From a bacterium (GTDB taxonomy: Bacteria; AUK180): a stretch of 49,989 bases of DNA. The notes under the pieces were generated by a model. It was not told the origin of the DNA. It saw nothing but the letters and a program-made list of their open reading frames with translations, and ran no database searches. This document shows, piece after piece, positions 16,728 through 24,156 of this stretch (the stretch's first letter is position 1; each line of letters starts with the position of its first letter). The translations under genes and the position numbers were made by a program. The stretch is taken from the NCBI GenBank assembly GCA_023133295.1, contig JAGLWT010000087.1, forward strand, positions 1-49,989. Reading direction: 5' to 3'.

Positions 16728-17995
16728 GCGATTTTCTGGATTTTGTAGAATTATACGTGACTTCCGGTAATGGAGGTAATGGAACCGTTGCATTTTTAAG
16801 GGATGCCTTGAATGCTAAAGGCGGCCCGGCTGGCGGAAAAGGCGGCAATGGGGGAGATGTTATCATGAAAAGTGATTCTTCCTTACGCTCGCTGTATAAA
16901 TTGAGATTTACACATCATCTTGGCGCGGGCCATGGCGGTAACGGCGGAAATAACAATAAAACCGGCGCTGGAGGCGATGATCTGCAGATCACCGTCCCGG
17001 TGGGCACTACTGTCTGCGACGAAGAGGGGAGTCTCGTCTATGATTTTAAATATAACGGTGAATCCATCAAACTTCAGCGCGGCGGCCGGGGAGGGCTGGG
17101 GAACGCTTCCTTTAAATCTTCCCGCATGCAGAAGCCCCGTTTCGCTTTGAAGGGTGAGAAAGGAAATGAAAAGAAATATACATTAGAGCTGAAACTATTG
17201 GCGGATATCGCCATCGTCGGATTTCCAAATGCCGGGAAATCCACCTTTATTTCAGCAGTTTCAAATGCTAAACCCAAGATCGCCGATTATCCGTTCACCA
17301 CATTGATCCCTCATCAGGGGATAGTTTATCTCAAAAACGGCGTGGATTACATTCTGGCAGATATTCCCGGATTGATCGAGGGCGCGCATGAGGGAAAAGG
17401 ACTGGGGCATAAATTCCTGAAGCATGTGGAAAGATGCCGGATAATCCTGTATATGATCGACCCTGATAACTTAGAAGCAGGGGAGCCGAGCGAACAATTT
17501 GAAAAGCTCAAATTCGAACTCAACCAATTCAAGAAGGAGCTTACCGAAAGGCCATACCTTATCGCGGTCAATAAGAGCGATCTTATCGACGATGAGATCC
17601 GTGATGAGATCAAGGAACAATTTCCCGGAGAGAAGATCCACTTCATCTCAGCGCGCGGCAAGCTGGATCTGAAGGCGATCTCTTTCGCCCTCGGGCAATT
17701 GATCGAGGATAATCCGCCAAAGGTGGAGGAAGCCAAAGGCATTACGCTGAAGGTCTTTGAAGAGGAGCCTGTCATTTCAGATGTTAAAGAGGTCGAACCC
17801 GGATATTTCAGGATCACAGGGACCATTGAGTCATCCGTCGCTCAGATCGATTTTAATCAATTCGATGCCGTGTATTTTTTCCATCGCTTTTTAAAGAAAC
17901 AAGGCCTGATCAAACTCATTAAACAATACGGTGTTAAACAAGGAAATATCATTATTATCGGGGAAACCGAATTTGAATTCGCTGAAGGAGATTGA
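16724..17995 (+). CDS. obgE: GTPase Obg/CgtA
   Basis: 423-residue ribosome-assembly and stress GTPase. Gly-rich Obg domain (1-157; GGNGGNG-type segments), G domain with Walker A GFPNAGKST (166-174), DIPGLIEGAHEGKGLG (switch II), NKSD and SARG motifs, and the C-terminal OCT domain (about 345-423) ending in IIIIGETEFEF. It acts on the 50S subunit. Often next to rplU-rpmA, but here those genes are at 26.2 kb. Confidence 0.97.
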   Translation: MSDFLDFVELYVTSGNGGNGTVAFLRDALNAKGGPAGGKGGNGGDVIMKSDSSLRSLYKLRFTHHLGAGHGGNGGNNNKTGAGGDDLQITVPVGTTVCDEEGSLVYDFKYNGESIKLQRGGRGGLGNASFKSSRMQKPRFALKGEKGNEKKYTLELKLLADIAIVGFPNAGKSTFISAVSNAKPKIADYPFTTLIPHQGIVYLKNGVDYILADIPGLIEGAHEGKGLGHKFLKHVERCRIILYMIDPDNLEAGEPSEQFEKLKFELNQFKKELTERPYLIAVNKSDLIDDEIRDEIKEQFPGEKIHFISARGKLDLKAISFALGQLIEDNPPKVEEAKGITLKVFEEEPVISDVKEVEPGYFRITGTIESSVAQIDFNQFDAVYFFHRFLKKQGLIKLIKQYGVKQGNIIIIGETEFEFAEGD

Positions 17996-17998
17996 TAT

Positions 17999-19471
17999 AT
18001 GCAATATATATTTAGTTCCGAGGAAATGAGAAGATGTGATTCTAAAGCTATAAATGAATTTGGCATTCACGGCGCGATCCTGATGGAGAATGCCGCCAGA
18101 TTTTCAGCAGATGCGATAGGGCAGATCAATGAATATGACTCCGCTGTCATCTTCTGTGGAAAGGGCAATAACGGTGGTGACGGATGGGCCTTGGCCCGCC
18201 ATATGAAAGCGGCTTTAAAGGATGTCCTTGTGGTTTATACGGATATCCCGTCTTCAGATGAGGCCCGGGCGAATATGGATGTCTGTGTGAACCTCGATAT
18301 CTCCATGCTTCCCGCAGATGAGATCTCGCTGGATGCTCTTGAGCATTATGATATCCTGATCGACGCGATCTTCGGCATCGGTCTGAATTCGGCACCTGAG
18401 GGAAGATATGCCGAATTGATAGAGATGATAAATCTATTGGCGACAGCTTCTCCCATATTCTCTCTCGATATGCCGTCCGGCCTGGATTCTGATACAGGCC
18501 TGACACCTGGAGCTTATGTGGAGGCCGACGCTGTGTTGACATTCGGCGGATTGAAAAGAGGCTTCTTTCAGCATACCGGCGCGAGATTCTTCGATAAAGT
18601 TTACGGCGACCCGATATCCATGCCTCCGGAGGTGCTCCACTCTACGGTCGAGCTATTCCAACGCCCGGTTCTGATGGCAAGAAAAGCCGATTCACATAAG
18701 TATTCAAATGGAGTAATAACCGTGATAGGCGGTTCCGATAAATATCCCGCCGCCCCCGGTATTTCAGCATACGGCGCTTTGAAAAGCGGAGCGGGAATGG
18801 TGTACTGCCTCACCCCTGACGGCGAAAGAATATCGTCTCCAGAGATCATTTACGGCAAATTGGAGCAAAAGCGCGGACATCTCACCGGTGAATTGGGTAA
18901 ATGGAAGGAATCGGTATTAAAGAGCGATGTGATCGTGCTCGGCCCGGGCATCAGCTCTGCCGCAGCCGCGAAGGCTTTTCTAGAGGCATTGAAAGAGATA
19001 AAATACAGCGGAACCGTGATCTGTGACGCTGAAGCGGTTAAGGCGGGGGCAAAGGCCAAAAACACTCCTTACGAGATCATCCTTACTCCCCATCCCGGAG
19101 AATTCAAAGGCATAGGCGGCCACAATGACGGCGATATGTTCAAGAGCTTGAAAGAGGTATTCTCCAAGGTAAAAAAACCGATATTATTGAAGAACAGCTA
19201 TCCGTTCTTCATTGACAATGACGGACAGACATATGTTTCTCAATACACTTCGGCATATCTGAGTAAAGCCGGCACCGGCGACCTTTTGTCCGGGGTGATC
19301 GCGTCCTTCATCGCTCAGGGCTATTCCTTCTATGACGCCCTGAACATTTCTCTCTTTTTGACTGGAGTTACGGCGATAAAATTAGAGCAGAAGCATTCCC
19401 ATCTTGGCATTACCGCTACCCTTCTTGCGGATAATTTCAATCTGGCTGTGGAGTCATTGGATGAAGAATGA
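17999..19471 (+). CDS. nnr: Bifunctional NAD(P)H-hydrate epimerase / ADP-dependent dehydratase
   Basis: 490 residues, a fusion that repairs hydrated NAD(P)H. The N-terminal YjeF domain (about 1-210) shows GKGNNGGDG, DAIFGIG and MPSGLDSDTG and epimerises NAD(P)HX. The C-terminal ribokinase-like domain (about 225-490) shows IGGSDKYPAAP, LGPGIS, HPGEF and AGTGDLLSG and dehydrates the S form using ADP. AAGGAG lies about 9 nt before ATG 17999. It overlaps thiL by 11 nt; nnr next to tsaE is common. Confidence 0.95.
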   Translation: MQYIFSSEEMRRCDSKAINEFGIHGAILMENAARFSADAIGQINEYDSAVIFCGKGNNGGDGWALARHMKAALKDVLVVYTDIPSSDEARANMDVCVNLDISMLPADEISLDALEHYDILIDAIFGIGLNSAPEGRYAELIEMINLLATASPIFSLDMPSGLDSDTGLTPGAYVEADAVLTFGGLKRGFFQHTGARFFDKVYGDPISMPPEVLHSTVELFQRPVLMARKADSHKYSNGVITVIGGSDKYPAAPGISAYGALKSGAGMVYCLTPDGERISSPEIIYGKLEQKRGHLTGELGKWKESVLKSDVIVLGPGISSAAAAKAFLEALKEIKYSGTVICDAEAVKAGAKAKNTPYEIILTPHPGEFKGIGGHNDGDMFKSLKEVFSKVKKPILLKNSYPFFIDNDGQTYVSQYTSAYLSKAGTGDLLSGVIASFIAQGYSFYDALNISLFLTGVTAIKLEQKHSHLGITATLLADNFNLAVESLDEE

Positions 19472-20384
19472 AGAAGAGCTCGTAAGCTCTTTGATGGACA
19501 AGTTCAATACGGTAGACCCTCTTGTTCTTCAGGGGATAGGAGATGATTGTGCAGTATTCGCGGGACACGGTGATCCCTATCTGATAACGACGGATAGTAT
19601 TGTAGAGGGGTCTCATTTCCTGCCGTCGGAGAAATACGATTCCATAGTTTCAAAATTATTTATCAGAAATATCTCGGATATTTACGCTATGGGCGGGGTG
19701 CCGAAATTCGCTTTGGTGAACGCGGTGATACCAAAGGCGGATTTTCAGGATCTTGTTATACAGCTGGAAGTATTCGCGAAGAAGTACTCTGTCGGATTGA
19801 TCGGGGGAGATTCATCCGCTTTATCGGGAAAGAGTCACAGATATTTGACGATGACCCTTATCGGGACCGCTCCTGATGGCCGATATTACAAGCGTTCCGG
19901 CGCATTGCTGGGAGACGGTATATATTTATCCGGCCCGGTGGGTCTCGCTGCTGCGGGCCTGTATGCCATAGAGAAGCGTATCAAAGGGTACGAAGGGCTT
20001 AAAGAAAGATACTGGCGATTTTCTTTGCCGTCCGAGGATTTTATCAGGGGATTTTCCGGCCGCAGCGATATTCATAGCGCAATAGACATATCCGACGGCC
20101 TGATAAAAGACCTTCAACGGCTGCTGCATGCCTCCGGCAAAGGCGCTTTACTGATGCCTGATAAAATAATCCCGGACAGCGAATTGCTCGAGCTTTGTAA
20201 TGAGAACGGGAAGAACCCCAGGGACTTTACTTTTTTCGGCGGCGACGATTATCAGATCCTTTTCACGGCGCAGGATGGCTATGACGGGCCCGGGTATCGA
20301 ATAGGTGATATTACAGCAGTCTCCGGTATAAGCCTGGAGAGCGGTGAGAAAGTAGATGTGGAGGGTTATGACCATTTCAGATGA
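19461..20384 (+). CDS. thiL: Thiamine-monophosphate kinase
   Basis: 307 residues. Phosphorylates thiamine monophosphate with ATP to the active cofactor TPP. Family motifs: GIGDDCAVF, TTDSIVEGSHF, NISDIYAMGG, GGDSS, AIDISDGLIKDL and GGDDYQILF, with Asp residues that bind magnesium. ATG 19461 has GGAG 7 nt upstream within nnr. TPP is the cofactor of the oxidoreductase encoded at 44.9-47.8 kb. No other thiamine genes are in the window, and no TPP riboswitch is seen here. Confidence 0.95.
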   Translation: MKNEEELVSSLMDKFNTVDPLVLQGIGDDCAVFAGHGDPYLITTDSIVEGSHFLPSEKYDSIVSKLFIRNISDIYAMGGVPKFALVNAVIPKADFQDLVIQLEVFAKKYSVGLIGGDSSALSGKSHRYLTMTLIGTAPDGRYYKRSGALLGDGIYLSGPVGLAAAGLYAIEKRIKGYEGLKERYWRFSLPSEDFIRGFSGRSDIHSAIDISDGLIKDLQRLLHASGKGALLMPDKIIPDSELLELCNENGKNPRDFTFFGGDDYQILFTAQDGYDGPGYRIGDITAVSGISLESGEKVDVEGYDHFR

Positions 20385-20790
20385 TCCCGTCAAATATATT
20401 TCTTCTTCTCCCGAAGAGACCATGGCTATCGGACGTAAAATTGCCGCCATGCCTGCTAAGCGTATCGGCCTGATAGGGGACCTTGGTGCGGGGAAAACCG
20501 TTTTTTCCAAGGGGTACTTCTCATTCTTCGGAATCCCGGAAGATCAGATAAACTCTCCTTCCTTTGTCATAGTGAATACATACTCTTTGAAGGAGGAAGA
20601 ATATTTTCATATTGATCTATACAGGTACCCTGTATTTAATGATGATTTCGGATTTTGGGAAATTCTCCATTCCGGCCGCCCGGTGCTTATCGAATGGGCA
20701 GATCGGTTGAAGGATGATATTGAGGAATTGGAGCTTATCGTATCCTTGGAAGGTGCCGGTGATAATCGCTCTATTTCTTTGCTGGTATAA
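20356..20790 (+). CDS. tsaE: tRNA t6A biosynthesis ATPase TsaE
   Basis: 144 residues (140 if ATG 20368 is used). P-loop GDLGAGKT, INSPSFVIVN, YHIDLYR-like HIDLYRY and LIEWADR are diagnostic. TsaE works with TsaB and TsaD on threonylcarbamoyladenosine at position 37 of ANN-decoding tRNAs. ATG 20356 is favoured because the GGAGGG at 20360-20365 is too close to ATG 20368, but the choice is not secure. Last gene of the hslU-to-tsaE run; it overlaps thiL by 29 nt. Confidence 0.93.
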   Translation: MWRVMTISDDPVKYISSSPEETMAIGRKIAAMPAKRIGLIGDLGAGKTVFSKGYFSFFGIPEDQINSPSFVIVNTYSLKEEEYFHIDLYRYPVFNDDFGFWEILHSGRPVLIEWADRLKDDIEELELIVSLEGAGDNRSISLLV

Positions 20791-20814
20791 CGTTTCAATA
20801 AAATAAGAGATAAA

Positions 20815-20843
20815 TTGACTTTTGCTAAAAAAACTGGTACAAC
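20815..20843 (+). promoter_or_regulatory. Predicted promoter of the AT-rich island
   Basis: TTGACT (20815-20820), 17-nt spacer ending CTGG, TACAAC (20838-20843). It is followed by GAAGGAGG (20861-20868) and ATG 20874. Confidence 0.5.
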
Positions 20844-20873
20844 GGCTTGTACTAACCGAAGAAGGAGGTTCTT

Positions 20874-20906
20874 ATGAAGTCCAATCAATGCCGAGGTTGT
20901 TTTTAG
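20874..20906 (+). CDS. Possible 10-residue leader peptide (or frameshifted gene start)
   Basis: A near-ideal ribosome site (GAAGGAGG, 5-nt spacing) and an upstream promoter lead into a 10-codon ORF, MKSNQCRGCF, then TAG. The larger membrane-protein frame begins 8 nt later in a different frame. Either this is a genuine micro-ORF or leader, or the true start of the membrane protein separated from it by a frameshift. The translation signal is clearly better than that of the larger frame. Confidence 0.35.
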   Translation: MKSNQCRGCF

Positions 20907-20914
20907 GTAATATT

Positions 20915-21298
20915 ATGGATAAGCTATTATTTATTTTACCGAAAAGTTCTATACTGAATTTAGTTGGAAATGACAAAAGTAGGGTTAAAACTATCCAATG
21001 GATAACAAGCATATTTATTATTTCACTAGTGATATGGCAGGCTTTTATATGTTTAATGTCATCAGCGATCTTTGAATTAATCTTAGTTTGTGCAGTATTC
21101 ATTTTTTCACTCCTGATAGGGTTAATAAGGAAAGGCATTGCTATTGATAACATGTTGTTTTACTGTATTCTCGCATTAGTACTAATTAATAGTATATTTT
21201 ATATGCCATTTAAAGACATTACAATTATTCTCCTTGTGGTAGTACAACTACTACTTGGAACAATGTGGGCTTTTGCTTTAAGATTAACGAAATCGTAG
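20915..21298 (+). CDS. Small four-helix membrane protein, unknown
   Basis: 127 residues from ATG 20915; an in-frame ATG at 20888 would add nine. Four hydrophobic helices with short charged loops (KSRVKT, RKG) and no recognisable family motif. The codon use is strikingly AT-rich compared with the flanking operons, suggesting recent acquisition or relaxed selection. No good ribosome site precedes either ATG, which is why a frameshift from the 20874 start is possible. Function not recognised. Confidence 0.45.
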   Translation: MDKLLFILPKSSILNLVGNDKSRVKTIQWITSIFIISLVIWQAFICLMSSAIFELILVCAVFIFSLLIGLIRKGIAIDNMLFYCILALVLINSIFYMPFKDITIILLVVVQLLLGTMWAFALRLTKS

Positions 21299-21326
21299 CA
21301 AGCCAACAGCATCGAGGCATTTGTGC

Positions 21327-21360
21327 CATTCTAAATCCTGTCTTATTAGGATTTAGAATG
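21327..21360. terminator. Perfect 13-bp palindrome, possible terminator
   Basis: Stem CATTCTAAATCCT (21327-21339) pairs with 21348-21360 around an 8-nt loop. It follows the small membrane-protein gene, but no T-run follows on either strand, so intrinsic termination is uncertain. Confidence 0.4.
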
Positions 21361-21479
21361 ACTGGAGTTTCCTTTCACCCAAAAAAGGCGCTCTAATGTA
21401 GAGTTCTTACACATTTAATATAAAGCGGGGGGAATTACCCATAATGAAGTATAAATAACGATATATTCGTAGGAAATAC

Positions 21480-21508
21480 TTGAAGAAAGTCTACATGAAT
21501 GGTATGAT
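21480..21508 (+). promoter_or_regulatory. Predicted promoter of a micro-ORF
   Basis: TTGAAG (21480-21485), 17-nt spacer, extended TGG plus TATGAT (21503-21508). GGAGG follows at 21521-21525. Confidence 0.45.
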
Positions 21509-21530
21509 TAAGCAAATATAGGAGGTTGAA

Positions 21531-21584
21531 ATGTATTTAATACGGTTCCAACAAAAATTAGAGGAGTTTGATGAAAAGACTTAA
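21531..21584 (+). CDS. Possible 17-residue peptide ORF
   Basis: ATG 21531 sits 5 nt after GGAGG and downstream of a good promoter. It encodes MYLIRFQQKLEEFDEKT then TAA, an amphipathic, possibly helical peptide. It could be a small functional peptide or the surviving 5' end of a deleted gene; in-frame continuation after the stop shows nothing recognisable. Confidence 0.3.
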   Translation: MYLIRFQQKLEEFDEKT

Positions 21585-21699
21585 CCTATTCAAGAGCAAG
21601 CCAATCTCGTAATGACAATAAAAAATAGAACTTCCAGTTATTAAAAATTGCTATTTCAAAAAAGCTCTGATGCAAAAATCAAACTGATGGCAAAAAAAC

Positions 21700-21728
21700 T
21701 TGACAAATAGGTATAAATCAAGTAAAAT
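21700..21728 (+). promoter_or_regulatory. Predicted promoter of the M23 peptidase gene (leaderless)
   Basis: TTGACA (21700-21705), 17-nt spacer, TAAAAT (21723-21728). The -10 box ends 8 nt before ATG 21737, so the mRNA would have almost no leader. Confidence 0.6.
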
Positions 21729-21736
21729 GTGGAAGA

Positions 21737-22639
21737 ATGAGAATTAAAGAGAAAGAAATTCTAATTATTCCCAGGGGGCAGGGAAATATTCGCAAGCTTC
21801 ATTTAACTAAACCCCTGCAGGCGTTGATACTGTCTATCTTCTCCATTCTGCTTATCTCGTTCATCTTCCTTTCCTATGATTACATATCTCTGAAAAGACA
21901 GATGGATGATTATATCAGGATCATTGAAGAGAACCAGATGCTTACCGGAGAGAATCAGATAATCTCCGATAATCTGCTTTCAATGGTCGTGAAATATGAA
22001 AGGGTCAAGCTTTTTGAAGAAGAGGTATCTCTGCTTTTGGGAATGAATAAAAATCCAAAAGAATCTTTGGGCGGTCCGGGACTTTACTCTCTTTATCACG
22101 ATAGTTATAATACCGAGAGATTGAATGGCATTCGGGAATCGATAGTTCAGAGTTTGAAGAGTGAATTTTCCAAAAAGGAGGATTCTTTCATAAAGATCAA
22201 GGAATTCATCTACAAGAACAATTCCCTCATCTGCGCGACTCCTTCGATCTGGCCGGTTAAAGGCTATATCTCCTCAGGATTCCATTACAGAACACATCCT
22301 CTCACGGGAAAAAGGGTTTTTCATAAAGGACTTGATATCGCCGGACCTACGGGCACTCCTGTAAGAGCTACGGCGGACGGTATTGTTACACGGTCAGAGA
22401 ATAACCCATACGGATTCGGTAAACTCATCGAGATCAAGCACGGATTCGGATTTTCCACGAAATACGCCCATTTGAATACACTTGATGTAAAAGTGGGACA
22501 AGTGGTCAAAAGAGGCCATATTATAGCGACCAGAGGCAGTACGGGAAATTCATCGGGGCCGCATCTGCATTATGAAGTGCGTATAAACAATAAAGCCGTG
22601 AACCCCGTCAACTTTATACTTGATTACAATATGGAATAA
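21737..22639 (+). CDS. M23-family (LytM-like) peptidoglycan endopeptidase, membrane-anchored
   Basis: 300 residues: one N-terminal membrane helix (about 27-47), a coiled coil (about 50-105) and a C-terminal zinc peptidase domain. The zinc ligands are visible: H196 and D200 in HKGLD, and H278 in HLHYE (276-280). Such enzymes cut cell-wall cross-links or regulate amidases. A bactofilin gene follows 2 nt after the stop, a pairing known from cell-shape modules in several phyla. No ribosome site is obvious; the promoter abuts the ATG. Confidence 0.92.
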   Translation: MRIKEKEILIIPRGQGNIRKLHLTKPLQALILSIFSILLISFIFLSYDYISLKRQMDDYIRIIEENQMLTGENQIISDNLLSMVVKYERVKLFEEEVSLLLGMNKNPKESLGGPGLYSLYHDSYNTERLNGIRESIVQSLKSEFSKKEDSFIKIKEFIYKNNSLICATPSIWPVKGYISSGFHYRTHPLTGKRVFHKGLDIAGPTGTPVRATADGIVTRSENNPYGFGKLIEIKHGFGFSTKYAHLNTLDVKVGQVVKRGHIIATRGSTGNSSGPHLHYEVRINNKAVNPVNFILDYNME

Positions 22640-22641
22640 AT

Positions 22642-23001
22642 ATGAAAGATGTTAATGAAAAAATAGACCTTACTGTTGGTACTGATACTAAGATAACCGG
22701 TAATCTCGAATCTAAGGGCTCGATCCGTATAGACGGACATATCAATGGAAATATCGAATGCAGCGGAATGCTTATCATCGGAGAAAAGGGTTGGATCAAA
22801 GGGGATATCAAGGCTTCTAAAGGTATCATTGGAGGAAAGGTGAAGGGCAATATCACTATCAATGATTATCTTGAGCTGAATGCCACATCCAATGTCGACG
22901 GTGATATTTCTACCACTTTACTTCAGGTTGATAAGGGCGCTAACTTCAATGGCAACTGTATCATGGGGAAAACTCCTACCCCGAAAGTCAAAAAAGACTG
23001 A
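22642..23001 (+). CDS. Bactofilin
   Basis: 119 residues with the bactofilin core: repeating beta-helix turns (KITGNLESKGSIRIDG, GNIECSGMLIIGEKG, GNITINDYLELNA) and short disordered ends. Bactofilins polymerise without nucleotide and act as scaffolds at the inner face of the membrane, often localising wall hydrolases. It is directly coupled to the M23 peptidase gene, so a shared role in cell shape or localised wall cutting is likely. Confidence 0.9.
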   Translation: MKDVNEKIDLTVGTDTKITGNLESKGSIRIDGHINGNIECSGMLIIGEKGWIKGDIKASKGIIGGKVKGNITINDYLELNATSNVDGDISTTLLQVDKGANFNGNCIMGKTPTPKVKKD

Positions 23002-23012
23002 GTAAATTTTAT

Positions 23013-23041
23013 TTGAATTATTCACATATATTTGGTATAAA
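23013..23041 (+). promoter_or_regulatory. Predicted promoter of the butyrate kinase operon
   Basis: TTGAAT (23013-23018), 17-nt spacer ending TTGG, TATAAA (23036-23041). GGAGG follows before ATG 23071. Confidence 0.6.
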
Positions 23042-23070
23042 AGAAGGTCATATATGCAATGGAGGAAGCG

Positions 23071-24156
23071 ATGAGTAAAGTGATTTTAGTGATAAATCCC
23101 GGGTCGACATCGACCAAGTACGGGATATTCGATATTGAAAAAAAAGATATGGTGATCGAGAAGGAACTGCTGCATTCGAGAGAAGAGCTTGCCCCCTTCG
23201 AGAAGATCACCGATCAGGGCGAATTCCGCGAGAAGATCATAGTGGATGCGTTCAAGGATGCCGGATACAATATCTCCGACCTTTCCGCTATCTCCGCCCG
23301 CGGCGGCCTCCTGCACCCTATCCCGGGATCGGTTTATGCCGTTAATCAGGCAATGGCGGATGATCTGAGTGAAAGCAAATATGGCGAGCACGCCTCGAAT
23401 CTTGGTGCTATAATCGCTTTGAAGCTTTCCAAGGAAGCAAATGTCCCCGCCTTCATCGTTGATTCTGTATCGGTGAATGAAATGGAGGGACCCGCGAAGG
23501 TCTCAGGTCACCCGAAGATAGAGCGCATTGTCCGCGCTCACAATCTGAATATCAGAAGAACGGCCAGAGAGGTCGCGCATAAGATCGGCAAGGAATTCCA
23601 TGAGATTAATATGGTAGGGGTTCATTTGGGTGGAGGAATATCTGTTGTCGCGATCAAAAAAGGCAGGTTCATAGATGTAAATAACGCCCTTTTGGGAGAG
23701 GGGCCTTTCACCACCGAAAGAGCGGGAACCCTTCCCATTGAAGGACTGATGGATATGTGTTTTAATTCCGGTATGACAATGGCTGAGTTGAAAAAGGAAT
23801 TCACGAAGAAGTCGGGACTAATGGGATATATCGGCACTTCAGACCTGCGCGAAGTGGAAGACCGCGTTGTCGCTGGAGATAAGGATGCCACTTTCTACCT
23901 TGACGCGATGGCCTACCGGGTGGCAAAGAGTATAGGTGAAATGTCCACTGTCCTTGAAGGCGATGTTTCCGCTATCTTTTTGACCGGCGGTATGGCAAGA
24001 TGCCCCCAATTGGTAGAGGGTATTGAGAAGAGGGTTTCATTCATTTGCCAAGTCGTTCTCTTTCCCGGACAATTTGAGATGATCGCCCTTGCGGAAGGAG
24101 CTGTGATGGCATTGGAAGAGAAAGAAGAAATTCATGAATATAAGAAGGAGCTTTAA
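23071..24156 (+). CDS. buk: Butyrate kinase
   Basis: 361 residues, ASKHA-fold acyl kinase. Motifs: INPGSTSTKYGIFD at the N-terminus, HLGGGISV, GPFTTERAGTLP and FLTGGMA. It converts butyryl-phosphate and ADP to butyrate and ATP, or branched-chain homologues, in fermentation. ATG 23071 is chosen because GGAGG sits 5 nt upstream; ATG 23059 would overlap that site. The usual partner phosphate butyryltransferase (ptb) is not adjacent. It is followed with no gap by a parvulin lipoprotein, an unexpected neighbour. Confidence 0.93.
   Translation: MSKVILVINPGSTSTKYGIFDIEKKDMVIEKELLHSREELAPFEKITDQGEFREKIIVDAFKDAGYNISDLSAISARGGLLHPIPGSVYAVNQAMADDLSESKYGEHASNLGAIIALKLSKEANVPAFIVDSVSVNEMEGPAKVSGHPKIERIVRAHNLNIRRTAREVAHKIGKEFHEINMVGVHLGGGISVVAIKKGRFIDVNNALLGEGPFTTERAGTLPIEGLMDMCFNSGMTMAELKKEFTKKSGLMGYIGTSDLREVEDRVVAGDKDATFYLDAMAYRVAKSIGEMSTVLEGDVSAIFLTGGMARCPQLVEGIEKRVSFICQVVLFPGQFEMIALAEGAVMALEEKEEIHEYKKEL

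Larger units (their letters stand above)
21299..21736 (+). other. AT-rich gap with palindrome, micro-ORF and two promoters
   Basis: No long gene. Contents seen: a perfect 13-bp-stem palindrome at 21327-21360, a promoter plus ribosome site plus 17-codon ORF at 21480-21584, and the promoter of the M23 gene at 21700-21728. The remaining DNA shows no recognisable coding or RNA signal. Confidence 0.6.

Noticed and set aside
19404..19460. Longer N-terminus for ThiL
   Set aside because: The extra codons lie within nnr coding sequence and add a non-conserved hydrophobic stretch; ATG 19461 has a ribosome site and matches family length.
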